From the NCBI GenBank assembly GCA_020636355.1, contig JACJYB010000009.1:62001-126000 (forward strand): a stretch of 64,000 bases of DNA, written 5' to 3'. Under the pieces are notes generated by a model. The model was not told where the DNA came from and ran no database searches. It saw only the letters and a program-made list of their open reading frames with translations. This document shows positions 54,801 to 63,991 of the stretch, piece after piece (the stretch's first letter is position 1; each line of letters starts with the position of its first letter). The translations under genes were made by a program, and so were the position numbers. This DNA comes from Lewinellaceae bacterium (GTDB taxonomy: Bacteria > Bacteroidota > Bacteroidia > Chitinophagales > Saprospiraceae).

Positions 54801-55574
54801 TTACTCTATTTTTAGCAACGGCAACCGGGTTCGATAATCGCCCTGGCTGATCAGAATCTGATAAAGTCCGGTTTTCCAATTCGATCCACCCAGATTTACG
54901 GTCTGTTCTGCGCCACCTGCTAGCTGTCCCTGGTCCACCGCGCGCCCCAGTACATCCACGATTTGGTAGTGGATGGGACGGTCATCCGCCGACTGAATGG
55001 TCAATGTTGATGCTGTTGTAAAAGGATTTGGGAATACCTGCGCTTGCAGGGGAGAGGAAGGATCATTCCAGTTAGCCAATGTAGTTAGTTGGCTGGTGGA
55101 TGCCGAGGCTTCTGCTTCAATGCGGATCTCGGAGAAACCGGCACAACTGCCTCCCTGATTGGCGATCACGGTAATCAGCAAATACCGGGCGACGATTCCC
55201 TGTAGATCCGGGCCAGCCTGTCCTTCGTAAATGGATTTTCCCGTTGCCTTAGCCAGGGTGGTATTGCCAAATGTTTTCCACTCAGCGCCCGTGTCTGAAT
55301 AATCGATTGCAATTTCCGCAAGGCCCCAGTCCAGATGAGCAGGGTCATTCAGATTCCAGAAATGGGTATTGAATAACATATGGGGAGCGCCGAAATCATA
55401 GAGTATCCAGTGTGATTCACCACGTATGCTGTTCGGGCTGGCAGACCTATCGCAAGAAATCCACCCGTCAAACCAGGTGGTGGAATGCCGGTCCGGGTAA
55501 CATTGTCCATATCCCCGTACCGAAGACAAAGCAAAAATTGCAATCAATTCTAGCGTGTATACGATCGTTTTCAT
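54801..55574 (-). CDS. Discoidin-like secreted protein with T9SS sorting domain
   Basis: The product is 257 residues with a signal peptide ending near GYGQC. The middle (~25-155) resembles an F5/8 type C (discoidin) carbohydrate-binding jelly roll: WFDGWISCDRS, SIRGESHWILYDFGAP, EWKTFGNTTLAKATG, ARYLLITVIANQGGSCAGFSEIRI. A type-A sorting domain ends the protein (VFPNPFTTAS ... GLYQILISQG). It starts 13 bp after the DUF1501 gene on the same strand, so it is the third gene of the DUF1800-DUF1501 operon, an arrangement that suggests a cell-surface carbohydrate role for the set. Confidence 0.85.
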   Translation of the reverse strand: MKTIVYTLELIAIFALSSVRGYGQCYPDRHSTTWFDGWISCDRSASPNSIRGESHWILYDFGAPHMLFNTHFWNLNDPAHLDWGLAEIAIDYSDTGAEWKTFGNTTLAKATGKSIYEGQAGPDLQGIVARYLLITVIANQGGSCAGFSEIRIEAEASASTSQLTTLANWNDPSSPLQAQVFPNPFTTASTLTIQSADDRPIHYQIVDVLGRAVDQGQLAGGAEQTVNLGGSNWKTGLYQILISQGDYRTRLPLLKIE

Positions 55575-55587
55575 TCTTCCGTAGGTT

Positions 55588-56988
55588 TTAAATGGTTAAG
55601 AATCCCAGCGGAGCGCCGGTTCCGGAATAAAAATTTGAAAGATTGGGAAACAACGTGCCGAGTTCGCTGGAGGACACCCCAAACCACAAGGCCATTTCCG
55701 CAAAATACTGGTCCACGGAAGTGGATGGGATCAGCACGCCACCGCCGATTTCCAGATCGCTTTCCAATTCCAGCGAGGGATAGGTGCCGTAAACCTTGCC
55801 CCCTTTAACACCACCGCCCATCACCAGAACATTGCCTCCCCAGGCATGGTCGGTTCCATTTCCATTTGAAGTCAATGTTCTGCCAAATTCGGATATGGAG
55901 AAAGTGGTCACCTGATCGGTCATGTTCAATTCCTGCAAAGCAGCATAAAACTCACCCAGCGCTGTACTCAAAACCGGTAACATATCCTGTTGGCTTTGCA
56001 ATACCTCGTCATGGTGATCCCAGCCACCATAATCGACAAAAAAGATTTGTCGCTGGACATTGAGCGTCTGCTGGACGGCAATGGTTCGGGCGATCATTTC
56101 AAAGCTCTTGCTCAGGTAGTTATCGGAAAAAGAGGTTCCTATGACAGATTGCGACAGCGCGCTTTCAAACTCGATGTGCGCATCCCGTGAATCACGAATG
56201 ACATCAGCATAGGTCTTTTTGAAGATGTCCTGGTAATTGTATTCCAATAAGCTGTCGATGGCCTGCGTCCGCATCCGGTCGAATACATTCCATTCGTCTG
56301 TAACACCATACCCATAGATACCAACACTTCCATTGTACGGGTCGATGGCATATTCTATGGTGTTTTGACCGGACTGAAAAATATTGGTGCCGGACAAAGA
56401 GATATTCATGGAAATACGCTGATTGGTGTTCATATCGTGAATCATGTCCGCGATCTTTCCTCCCCAGCCTACGGAAGAACGTTCGTGTGGAAAACCGGTC
56501 TGCCATTGCTGGCTCTGATCCGAGTGACTGAATAACCCCAATGGGAGTAGTTTTTGCTGATACGAATTAAAATCTTCCTTGGTCGTTGGCTGAATCAGCG
56601 TTCCCACATTCGAAATGAATGCCAGATGATTGTCTTCAAATAATTGATGCACTGCGGTCATCGATGGGTGCACGCCTAGCTGCATGCTGTTATTGGTGCC
56701 TTTTAATGCAAGCAAATCCTCCTGAGGCAAAGCGAGGTTCGACCGGGTATTGGCGTAAACCTGGTAGGATGCATTATCCCTGGGTACCAGCATATTGAAG
56801 GAATCATTTCCTCCGGACTGCATCAAACAGACCAGCGCTTTATAATCGCCGGCAGCCGCTACGGCCGAATTGGCCATTGCCGCAGCATTAATGGCCTTCA
56901 TATTGATGAGGGAATTGTAGAGTGTGGCATAACCCATAGCGCCACAGCCCAATTGCCCGATGAATTTTCTTCTGGAAATATTTTTCAT
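55588..56988 (-). CDS. DUF1501 protein with Tat signal
   Basis: The product is 466 residues from the ATG at 56988; the upstream extension runs into the neighbour and is not used. The N-terminus has a twin-arginine-like signal (SRRKFIGQLGCGAMG). Family motifs are clear: VCLMQSGGNDSFNMLVPRD, SVGWGGKIAD, FSISEFGRTLTSNGNG, DHAWGGNVLVMGG. DUF1501 belongs to the alkaline-phosphatase/sulfatase-like superfamily, and is nearly always paired with DUF1800, as here (19-bp gap). The biochemical role is not established. Confidence 0.93.
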   Translation of the reverse strand: MKNISRRKFIGQLGCGAMGYATLYNSLINMKAINAAAMANSAVAAAGDYKALVCLMQSGGNDSFNMLVPRDNASYQVYANTRSNLALPQEDLLALKGTNNSMQLGVHPSMTAVHQLFEDNHLAFISNVGTLIQPTTKEDFNSYQQKLLPLGLFSHSDQSQQWQTGFPHERSSVGWGGKIADMIHDMNTNQRISMNISLSGTNIFQSGQNTIEYAIDPYNGSVGIYGYGVTDEWNVFDRMRTQAIDSLLEYNYQDIFKKTYADVIRDSRDAHIEFESALSQSVIGTSFSDNYLSKSFEMIARTIAVQQTLNVQRQIFFVDYGGWDHHDEVLQSQQDMLPVLSTALGEFYAALQELNMTDQVTTFSISEFGRTLTSNGNGTDHAWGGNVLVMGGGVKGGKVYGTYPSLELESDLEIGGGVLIPSTSVDQYFAEMALWFGVSSSELGTLFPNLSNFYSGTGAPLGFLTI

Positions 56989-57007
56989 AGTGTCGTTGGT
57001 GTTTCGA

Positions 57008-58798
57008 TTATTTGAAAATGGCATAGTCCGGTGAGATAAGCAGAAGGTATAATGCCAGTCGAACCCGGTCATCGCGGTAGTCGCCGCGCTGGATGGGCTC
57101 CAAGGCCGATTTGATGATACTGCGGGTCCGGTCGGTCAGTTGTCCATGGGTGAAAAGGACGTCGAGCCGGTTGAGCAGTACTTCCGGATCACGAGCCAAA
57201 GGGGTTAGCTCATCGGTGTTCAGGACCACCCAGGGCTGGTCTTCCCAATTGGCCATTACATAATTGGACGCGGTCCAGTTGTTCACCTGGTTGATGTATC
57301 CTACACTGGTTTTGGTATTGTGTATCTGGAACTCCGGTGCAATCAAGCTCTGTTGGGCAATCGGTCCAATGGGTTGATAATCGGGAAGAAAAAAGTTAAA
57401 AACGCTGGGTGCGCCCAATGGCGCCTGGCCGGTTGCTTCCCAAAAGTCATAGCCGATGTTCCAGAATTTATTATCGTATTGTTCAAGCGGTAAAGCCTGA
57501 CTGAATTGGGTGTAACGGATCAATGGTTCAACCAGTTTGCCGTGCGTAGGTGATTCCAGCGCAGCACAGGTGCGGGCTTCGGGATCCAGGAGTATGGCCC
57601 GGATCACCGCCTTCATGTCTCCGCGCTCGCCCTGACCATTATCGTTAAATGCTTGGGTGACCCGCGCCACGTAAGCCGGAGAAGGATTGGAGGTAACCAT
57701 TCGCTGAATCAACTGCTTGCCTATAAATGGTCCAACATTGGGATGCATAAACAGGGTATGGATGGCTTCAGCGATGTCTGCCATGCCGGATTGTCCAGAT
57801 GCGATGGTGTAATTGCCGACAATGATTTTTTCACCAGGCTCATGCCAATCTTCGTACATCCGCATGGGATGTGTCATATCGCCAACCCAGATGCCCAGCC
57901 CAAATTCCGCACCATCTACATATTCATTAGGGACTACGCCGGACAGGCCCAGGCCGGTAAAGACTTTAGCCAGGTTTTTGATGTCCTGCTGACCGTACGT
58001 GGGCATCCAATTTCCTGATCCGTCGGTTTTTCTGGAACCATCTTCATTGAGTTCATACAATCCGATGCTGAAAAGCTGCATGATCTCCCGAGCGAAATTT
58101 TCATCGGGGTGAATATTTTCTTCTTCGATGGTCTTGGGATTGTTTAGATGACTCAGGTAAAAGCCCATCGCCGGATGGAGGGCGACATCCATCAGGAGGT
58201 CTTCATAGTTGCCAAAAGCATTTTTATTGAAGAGATCGTAATAGCTGGCCAATCCATCGCCAAATCCGGAGAGATCCGAGTTCATTGAGATAACAAAGAT
58301 TTCGCTTAATGCCAAAGCAACCCGTTCACGGACCTTCTGACTTTCACCACCGGTCATAAGATGATGCCAGTAACCATACTGAAAAGCAGACCAGTATGGC
58401 CGGTACCCCACGTCGCTGGAGTCACCCCCATTTGCTAGGAAATTTGTAACGATTTCCTGGTAAATGGACATGGTTACCGGTAAGACATAAGATGGTTGGG
58501 AGGCCAGTTGCTCGTCCAACCATTGCGCTGACCCTTCATCAGCGACTTTCTGGATTAGTTCCAGGTTTGCTCCCAGGGTTGCCTGTGCCAGAAACCGGGA
58601 CGCATCCATTCTTGGGCCATCCAGACCGTCTCCACAGATGGTCTTATAACCATCAGCCGTCTGGGTCCAGTTCGGCGGTGTATAGGACGAACTGGTTAAA
58701 ACCGTTATCCCGTTGCAGTTTCCGCCTCCCAGAGTAACGGTTTGAGCAAAAGCCGAAGCAATAAGTAGACTTAGGCTACAGAGTAATAACCAACGCAT
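57008..58798 (-). CDS. DUF1800 protein, exported
   Basis: The product is 596 residues with signal peptide MRWLLLCSLSLLIASAFAQ. Hallmarks of DUF1800: DASRFLAQATLGANLELIQ, a long helical middle, NPKTIEEENIHPDENFAREIMQLFSIGL, FTGLGLSG, and GPFIGKQLIQRMVTSNPSPAYVARV. It heads a three-gene operon with DUF1501 and a discoidin-like T9SS cargo protein. In Bacteroidota and Planctomycetota the pair is frequent, but no function has been assigned that I know of. Confidence 0.93.
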   Translation of the reverse strand: MRWLLLCSLSLLIASAFAQTVTLGGGNCNGITVLTSSSYTPPNWTQTADGYKTICGDGLDGPRMDASRFLAQATLGANLELIQKVADEGSAQWLDEQLASQPSYVLPVTMSIYQEIVTNFLANGGDSSDVGYRPYWSAFQYGYWHHLMTGGESQKVRERVALALSEIFVISMNSDLSGFGDGLASYYDLFNKNAFGNYEDLLMDVALHPAMGFYLSHLNNPKTIEEENIHPDENFAREIMQLFSIGLYELNEDGSRKTDGSGNWMPTYGQQDIKNLAKVFTGLGLSGVVPNEYVDGAEFGLGIWVGDMTHPMRMYEDWHEPGEKIIVGNYTIASGQSGMADIAEAIHTLFMHPNVGPFIGKQLIQRMVTSNPSPAYVARVTQAFNDNGQGERGDMKAVIRAILLDPEARTCAALESPTHGKLVEPLIRYTQFSQALPLEQYDNKFWNIGYDFWEATGQAPLGAPSVFNFFLPDYQPIGPIAQQSLIAPEFQIHNTKTSVGYINQVNNWTASNYVMANWEDQPWVVLNTDELTPLARDPEVLLNRLDVLFTHGQLTDRTRSIIKSALEPIQRGDYRDDRVRLALYLLLISPDYAIFK

Positions 58799-58985
58799 AA
58801 ATTGAATTTTTAAGGATTGCCAGAGAATGCCGAAAGCAGTATGGAAATGGGGTTACAAATGAACAACGATGTACTTTAGGCTTGTAATATATAAACTAAT
58901 AGAATTTGTTCGGTCAGCGATTACTTTTTCCATGCACTAAGGTACGGACGGTGCCAATTTATCGATATGCATCGGATAAAGAGCT

Positions 58986-59438
58986 TTAATGAGCTTCCTC
59001 GGCAGTAATAATGCGGCGGTGGTAATTGACCTGTCCGAGGTGATAGCTGAGGTGCGCCAGCAAATGGAGGAGAAAATAATGAATGTTCATCGGATAGCCG
59101 AAGACTTCCTGTGGATAGGTTTCCTCAAGCCTGGAAGGGTCCAAACCTGTCAGGGTGTCATGGACCGCCTTTTTGGTGGTATTGATTTCATCGAGCAACT
59201 CGGATTTGGAGCGTCCGGTAGCGCTGAACTCATAGGCGCGGTTACGGGTGTAAGGTATTTCACCCAGCTGTCTGCCTATAAATTCGCGCAAATTCCCACA
59301 TAAGTGGATGGCCAAATTGCCACCCGGATTGATAATGCCGGGAATGATCTGCCAGAGCAGCTCGTCCGAGGGGTAGAGCGCTATTTCCTGAGCTAATTTT
59401 TCCAAATCACGCTGATATAGTGCACTGAGTTCTTTCAT
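58986..59438 (-). CDS. DinB-family metal-dependent protein
   Basis: The product is 150 residues forming the DinB four-helix bundle. The metal-binding histidines are apparent: AIHLCGNLREFI in helix 2 and HLLAHLSYHLGQVNYHRRI in the last helix. Relatives include bacillithiol transferases and damage-inducible proteins; the specific substrate cannot be told. It stands alone between the DUF1800 operon and DUF1684. Confidence 0.9.
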   Translation of the reverse strand: MKELSALYQRDLEKLAQEIALYPSDELLWQIIPGIINPGGNLAIHLCGNLREFIGRQLGEIPYTRNRAYEFSATGRSKSELLDEINTTKKAVHDTLTGLDPSRLEETYPQEVFGYPMNIHYFLLHLLAHLSYHLGQVNYHRRIITAEEAH

Positions 59439-59540
59439 GATAGCGTATTTAATTCACGATTTATATCGAGTGGATGACGGCTTAAAAATAGGGTAATCGA
59501 TATCCAAAAGCAACTTACGGTAAAAAACCAACCGTTAAGT

Positions 59541-60434
59541 TTAGTGCGTCAGGAAATGCGGATCTTTTTCACCCGCAGCAACCGGGAAAGGCAAACGGTT
59601 TTCTAACGGGGGTAGCAGGCAAGTGGCAAAAGCGGTGAAAGCACAAGGCGGATTGTAAGCCCGGTTGAAATCCAGAACGACTTGGTTGTCATCCTTGGGT
59701 CTTTTGGTATATAAATAGCGACCGCCACCATACGTATCCATACCACTGGTCTCATCGTAAAAGAGCAGGAATAATTCGTCAGGGCCTCCGTCCAGTACGA
59801 TCAATTCGTAAACATTCCCCTGATAGTTAAAACTAAGGTAACCGGGGCTGGAATTCTCCACGATCATATCCAGGGCATTGGGTAGAGGTATCGTCCGTGC
59901 GGTGTCGTAGGGGTGAAAAGTGGCTTGCAATCGCCAGTGCGAATCAATCGGGAAATAGGGGATTTTCTTAAGCGTTTTACGCGCAGGGTGTTCGGTATCC
60001 CGGATCCGTACGAGGTAGTGCCCTCCACGGTTGATTAAAAACCACTGATAGGAATCGTAGGCACAAACATATGACGTATCGGCAGGCTCAAGGCGGATAT
60101 CCTGGACACCGGATCCGTTCACCATTACATCAATACCAGGGTTGATGTGCATATCTACCTGTTCACGATTCACGGTTATCGTACCCATCTCGGGAGGAGT
60201 ACCTGCCGGAAACCGGACAGGACAAAGGGAGTCGGAACCAAAACATTGCGTTCCTTCTTCAAGGGGGTAGAGGCCCACCAGGGTGACCCATCCATCAGGT
60301 TTGGTTAGCGCGGTCAGGCGTTCACCTTGCCACTGGACGATCGTAGCTTCATAAGACATGGATTCGCTTGTGCAACCGGCGGTGAGCATTGCAATCCAAA
60401 GGAATACGGAAGCCATAATGGCAGCGCGAAGCAT
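59541..60434 (-). CDS. DUF1684 lipoprotein
   Basis: The product is 297 residues; the ATG at 60416 is an equally good start given the predicted transcription start near 60446. A lipobox (LTAGC) follows the hydrophobic signal. DUF1684 motifs: KPDGWVTLVGLYPLEEG, LVRIRDTEHPARKTL, PYFPIDSHWRLQATF, LFLLFYDETSGMDTYGGGRYLY and LDFNRAYNPPCAF. The family is widespread and unassigned biochemically. It has a well-formed own promoter at 60452-60482. Confidence 0.9.
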   Translation of the reverse strand: MLRAAIMASVFLWIAMLTAGCTSESMSYEATIVQWQGERLTALTKPDGWVTLVGLYPLEEGTQCFGSDSLCPVRFPAGTPPEMGTITVNREQVDMHINPGIDVMVNGSGVQDIRLEPADTSYVCAYDSYQWFLINRGGHYLVRIRDTEHPARKTLKKIPYFPIDSHWRLQATFHPYDTARTIPLPNALDMIVENSSPGYLSFNYQGNVYELIVLDGGPDELFLLFYDETSGMDTYGGGRYLYTKRPKDDNQVVLDFNRAYNPPCAFTAFATCLLPPLENRLPFPVAAGEKDPHFLTH

Positions 60435-60451
60435 GAAGTGTCATTATTTGG

Positions 60452-60482
60452 AAAAGATAGGAATTTCGGCCTGTGCATCAAA
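60452..60482 (-). promoter_or_regulatory. Bacteroidota-type promoter for the DUF1684 gene
   Basis: On the minus strand TTTG (60482-60479), a 19-bp spacer and TATCTTTT (60459-60452) match TTTG-N19-TAnnTTTG with one change in the last base. The predicted leader is short. Confidence 0.65.
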
Positions 60483-60562
60483 TGAATACTTAATCTTTGG
60501 CCGATAAAATTTTAGGATTAAAGGCTAATTCCCGAAAATGCGATTGCGGCAGGAATGAATTG

Positions 60563-61048
60563 TTATTGCAATTGAAAATTCATCGCACTGATGCGGACGG
60601 CATCTTTTGCATCGCGCATGTATTCGACCACCCTGAATGTAACGGAGTCCTGCAGTTCCATTTTGATCTGTTCGGGCAATGGATCTTTATTTTCCTTGTT
60701 TTCAAAAACCATTTGGCGGGTATCAATGGTCTTGGCTTTCAGAAAAATACTATCACCCTCCGGGGTTAAGGAAATCCAATACAAATCATCCTTGCGCTCT
60801 TTGATCCAGATGTCCTGGTCCGGTAAAGCGTTACCGTGAAAGTCCTGACGTTTGGCGTGACATTCCCAATAGTTTCGCCGGGGGTGATCCCAATGCGCCT
60901 GGATAATGGCTTCGCCGCTCTCTGTATTCCAGTCGCCTGATAACCAATGCGTGAGTACCTGGGGTGTGGCTTGATCCTGCGTGGTATTTTGTTCCTGTGA
61001 ACAGGCGATAAACAGGAGCAATCCGGTTACAATTAAGATCCGGTACAT
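60563..61048 (-). CDS. DUF6265-type lipoprotein
   Basis: The product is 161 residues; MYRILIVTGLLLFIAC gives a lipoprotein signal with Cys at 16. The mature part begins WLSGDWNTESGEAIIQAHW and continues as a short beta-barrel-like domain (FHGNALPDQDIWIKERKD, LKAKTIDTRQMVFEN), consistent with DUF6265. Function is unknown. It lies between DUF1684 and the CAP-domain gene on the same strand, with gaps of 128 and 147 bp, so each may have its own promoter. Confidence 0.75.
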   Translation of the reverse strand: MYRILIVTGLLLFIACSQEQNTTQDQATPQVLTHWLSGDWNTESGEAIIQAHWDHPRRNYWECHAKRQDFHGNALPDQDIWIKERKDDLYWISLTPEGDSIFLKAKTIDTRQMVFENKENKDPLPEQIKMELQDSVTFRVVEYMRDAKDAVRISAMNFQLQ

Positions 61049-61195
61049 ATTTATTTTTGCTGCAAGTTATTCGATTTCCAGGGAATTAATAGTCCCGGAG
61101 CGAAAAGGTAATGGGTGTAAAGCAGCACGCTATCGGGTGAAATAACGGAATTCGCATCCTTTCTGTCAGACCATAGTACCATGTGATACCATTCA

Positions 61196-62416
61196 TTATC
61201 TGCCCCCGGAGGTCTTGAGCATTTTTACGACCTGGGTAGCTTGCTCGCCATAGATCCTCAAAAAATAAATTCCATTGGTGAGCAGACGCATATCCAACCG
61301 GGAGCCATCCAGTTGCCGCCTCAACAGCAAGCGCCCCTCCTGAGATATAACATCCACAAAGGTCCCTTCCGGAATTCCAGAGACGGTGATTGATTCGCCG
61401 AATGGATTGGGATAGACCCGGATGCTTTGTTCCCATGCAGGACGGGCTGTGACCTGTTCGGTGGTGCACTGGCAAAGGTCAGGATCCAATTTCAAACCAG
61501 GTCGACAGCGTTGGGAACCCAGTACCGGAATCAGTTGCACCGTGTAGGTAAATTCGCGCAGCACTCCCCCGATCTTGACTTCGGAGACAGTTACGGTAAT
61601 GGGCTCATCATAGGGCCCGGTCTGCCAGTCCAAAGGTATTTCCGGTTCCCACACGATGGTATTATCCCCATAGCCATTGGTTACGGGTAATATTTTTAAA
61701 GGTATGTCCTGATGAAAAGCATCGGTCATCTTAATGGTGGCCTGTGAGAAGTTGGCATTCGGTTTACTGAAGCTCCAGCGATTATAAACCAGCGGTTTGG
61801 GAAAAAAACCCTGGGAGGGATAAGCGATGAATTCGACTTCCGGGTCCGGGTTTTTTGGCCCGATCACCCACAAGGCCTGGGTACTTTTGGTGGAACCCAT
61901 TCCAAATGATTTGGCACGGCTGTATAGAATCCAGCGGCGGTGGCCTACCGCTTCATTATTGGATCCATTGTCCTGGATGTAAGCCCGAATGGACTCCGAG
62001 CTTTGCGTTCCGAACGCGAGATTGGATTTTCGTGCTGCATCGTATCCGTCCTGCGTCCAGCATTTCCACGTTTTGGGCGGGTCATGGCTTAAGTCATGAT
62101 TGGCCAGCATCATAACAGCAGCCTGCTGTGCTTTGTCACTCATCACCTCATCCCAGCGAATGCTATCAGGAAGACCAACCAGCCTCCGGTAATAATTGAT
62201 GCGCTGCAGGGTTCTTTCGTAGGCCATGGAAGATATGGTCCCAGGTTGGCATATTGTATCCATTACGGATCCGGTCCAGTTCAATTCCGTCAGGTTTACT
62301 TGCGACCCGATGAAATTATCCTGGTAATCGATTAGGGTCGCATCGCGCAGACATTGTGCAATGATCGTATTCCAACCACTTAAAAGGGTGAGCAAGAGTA
62401 GGTAACGTGTTATCAT
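61196..62416 (-). CDS. Secreted CAP-domain (SCP/PR1) protein with T9SS sorting domain
   Basis: The product is 406 residues from the ATG at 62416, which opens the signal peptide MITRYLLLLTLLSGWNTIIAQ. The CAP domain (~50-190) has the expected helix RTLQRINYYRRLVGLP, the histidine block LANHDLSHDPP and the second histidine in NNEAVGHRRWILY. A middle beta region (EWEPEIPLDW-like) and a Cys-rich linker (LDPDLCQC) lead to a type-A sorting domain (VYPNPFGESITVSG ... GIYFLRIYG). CAP proteins act as proteases, lipid binders or toxins; the role here is not visible. Confidence 0.9.
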   Translation of the reverse strand: MITRYLLLLTLLSGWNTIIAQCLRDATLIDYQDNFIGSQVNLTELNWTGSVMDTICQPGTISSMAYERTLQRINYYRRLVGLPDSIRWDEVMSDKAQQAAVMMLANHDLSHDPPKTWKCWTQDGYDAARKSNLAFGTQSSESIRAYIQDNGSNNEAVGHRRWILYSRAKSFGMGSTKSTQALWVIGPKNPDPEVEFIAYPSQGFFPKPLVYNRWSFSKPNANFSQATIKMTDAFHQDIPLKILPVTNGYGDNTIVWEPEIPLDWQTGPYDEPITVTVSEVKIGGVLREFTYTVQLIPVLGSQRCRPGLKLDPDLCQCTTEQVTARPAWEQSIRVYPNPFGESITVSGIPEGTFVDVISQEGRLLLRRQLDGSRLDMRLLTNGIYFLRIYGEQATQVVKMLKTSGGR

Positions 62417-62622
62417 CCTGGTCGTATTCGTCTGAGGTTCTTCCAACAAGGATTATGCCACTGATCCTGGCACACCGATCCGGGAACTCCATTTTAACAG
62501 CCCGGGGTTAGTGATCGTTGTATCGTCCTGAAAACCGGACCATTGCATGTTTTTTTAACATTCTAAAACTTTTACCACAACCGATGCGTCTTATTGCTGA
62601 CTGATGAATTGAAAACCACGAG

Positions 62623-63204
62623 GTGAGAATCAGACAAGATTTACAAACTGAAAATTGGGTTTTACGGTATCAAGCAGGAGATGAAAAAGCTCTGGGTTTA
62701 CTGATGGATCATTGGCAACAGCGGATTTACAATCTGGCGTACAAAATGATTGGTGATGAAGCTGTCGCAAAAGATATTCTTCAGAAGACCTTTATCAAAG
62801 TATACCAACACCTGCACAAGCTGGAGGAGGCTGACAAGTTTCGCCCCTGGGTGTATAAGATTGCTGTAAACTTTTGTAACAGTGAGTTACGTAAGACAAA
62901 ACGGACAGAGTCGCTGACGGAAGTTCATGCCGGCATGGTGAGTTCATCCATAACCAGCGAACATCGCGTCGAACAAAATGAATTGAAGGATTTGATCTGG
63001 CAGACGTTGGGGCAAATCCCAGAAGAACAGAAGGCTGTAATCATCATGAAGGAATATGAGGGATTTAAATTTCAGGAGATAGCCGACATTCTGGATATCT
63101 CAATCAATACGGCAAAATCCCGCCTTTATTATGGTTTACGCTCTATGAAGAAATTATTAAGTGAGAATCCACATACCAAAGCATATTATTATGAATATCA
63201 ATAA
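62623..63204 (+). CDS. ECF-type RNA polymerase sigma factor
   Basis: The product is 193 residues. The start is GTG at 62623, since the ATG upstream (62604) runs into TGA after two codons. Region 2 (LAYKMIGDEAVAKDILQKTF ... FRPWVYKIAVNFCNSELR) and region 4 (LGQIPEEQKAVIIMKEYEG ... EIADILDISINTAKSRLYYG) are typical of ECF sigma factors with no region 3. Its last 14 bases overlap the start of the next gene, a likely anti-sigma factor, so the pair is co-translated. Confidence 0.93.
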   Translation: MRIRQDLQTENWVLRYQAGDEKALGLLMDHWQQRIYNLAYKMIGDEAVAKDILQKTFIKVYQHLHKLEEADKFRPWVYKIAVNFCNSELRKTKRTESLTEVHAGMVSSSITSEHRVEQNELKDLIWQTLGQIPEEQKAVIIMKEYEGFKFQEIADILDISINTAKSRLYYGLRSMKKLLSENPHTKAYYYEYQ

Positions 63205-63991
63205 CCGCCAGGAGAAATTAATCGACTACCTGTATGATGAAATGAACAAGGAAGATCGGGCGGCCTTTGAAATGGAATTGCAGGCAGATGCTTCCCTGCA
63301 AAAGGAGCTGCAACAAATGAAGCAAGTTCGCAGCCATTTGCAATCCATACCGGATGTTGATTTGCGGGAGCCATTGGTCATACCGGCCACTACGCCGCCT
63401 GCTGCCACGCACCGGCTTCGCTGGCTTAAGCCGTTTTACGGTGTTGCTGCGTCCATTGCGGCATTGTTGCTGCTCGGTGCCTGGACGGGATTGCATGTAG
63501 AAGCAGGCAAAGGGGAACTGGTACTGGCTTTTGGTAAGTCAGTACATACCCAGGCTATTCCAAATGAAGCATCCATTACGCCGGAAATCCAGAAATACCT
63601 GGATCAGTATTTACAGGCCAATACGGTCCAGGTTAAATCGCTGGTTAACTCCGCCGAATCAAAGATGCAGGACTGGCTCAGCCAGCAACAAAATTCTTTT
63701 GAACAGGTGGTATCCGATAAATACCTGGTTCAGTCCAGGCCAATGACTTCCGGCACCTTTGTCACGATGGAAGGCTTGCATTCACTGATGCAGAAACAGA
63801 ATAAAGAAATTGAAGCCAAACTCGACTTTTTTGCCGAGAACTTCTTCCAATATCTCCAAGCTACCCAACAACAAAATCAACAGCTGTTACGCGCCGGATT
63901 GCGGGAACTGGCCCAAACCATGCAGGAGCAAAACCTGCTGGATCCCCGCTATTCTAATCAAACTCAACAGGTTAATCAAAATTACGAATGA
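63191..63991 (+). CDS. Putative membrane anti-sigma factor
   Basis: The product is 266 residues from the ATG at 63191, inside the sigma gene; no better start exists. The N-terminus (KLIDYLYDEMNKEDRAAFEMEL) has the helical look of anti-sigma domains, without an obvious zinc HxxxCxxC. One transmembrane helix (~75-100, GVAASIAALLLLGAWTG) is followed by a Gln-rich, probably coiled-coil periplasmic part (QQQNSFEQVVSD, ATQQQNQQLLRAG). Position after an ECF sigma gene and topology support an anti-sigma role; sequence alone does not prove it. It overlaps the next ATG by 4 bp. Confidence 0.75.
   Translation: MNINNRQEKLIDYLYDEMNKEDRAAFEMELQADASLQKELQQMKQVRSHLQSIPDVDLREPLVIPATTPPAATHRLRWLKPFYGVAASIAALLLLGAWTGLHVEAGKGELVLAFGKSVHTQAIPNEASITPEIQKYLDQYLQANTVQVKSLVNSAESKMQDWLSQQQNSFEQVVSDKYLVQSRPMTSGTFVTMEGLHSLMQKQNKEIEAKLDFFAENFFQYLQATQQQNQQLLRAGLRELAQTMQEQNLLDPRYSNQTQQVNQNYE

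Noticed and set aside
61086..61475. 129-residue minus-strand ORF overlapping the CAP gene end
   Set aside because: Out-of-frame overlap with the sorting domain of the CAP protein, which is clearly the real coding frame.
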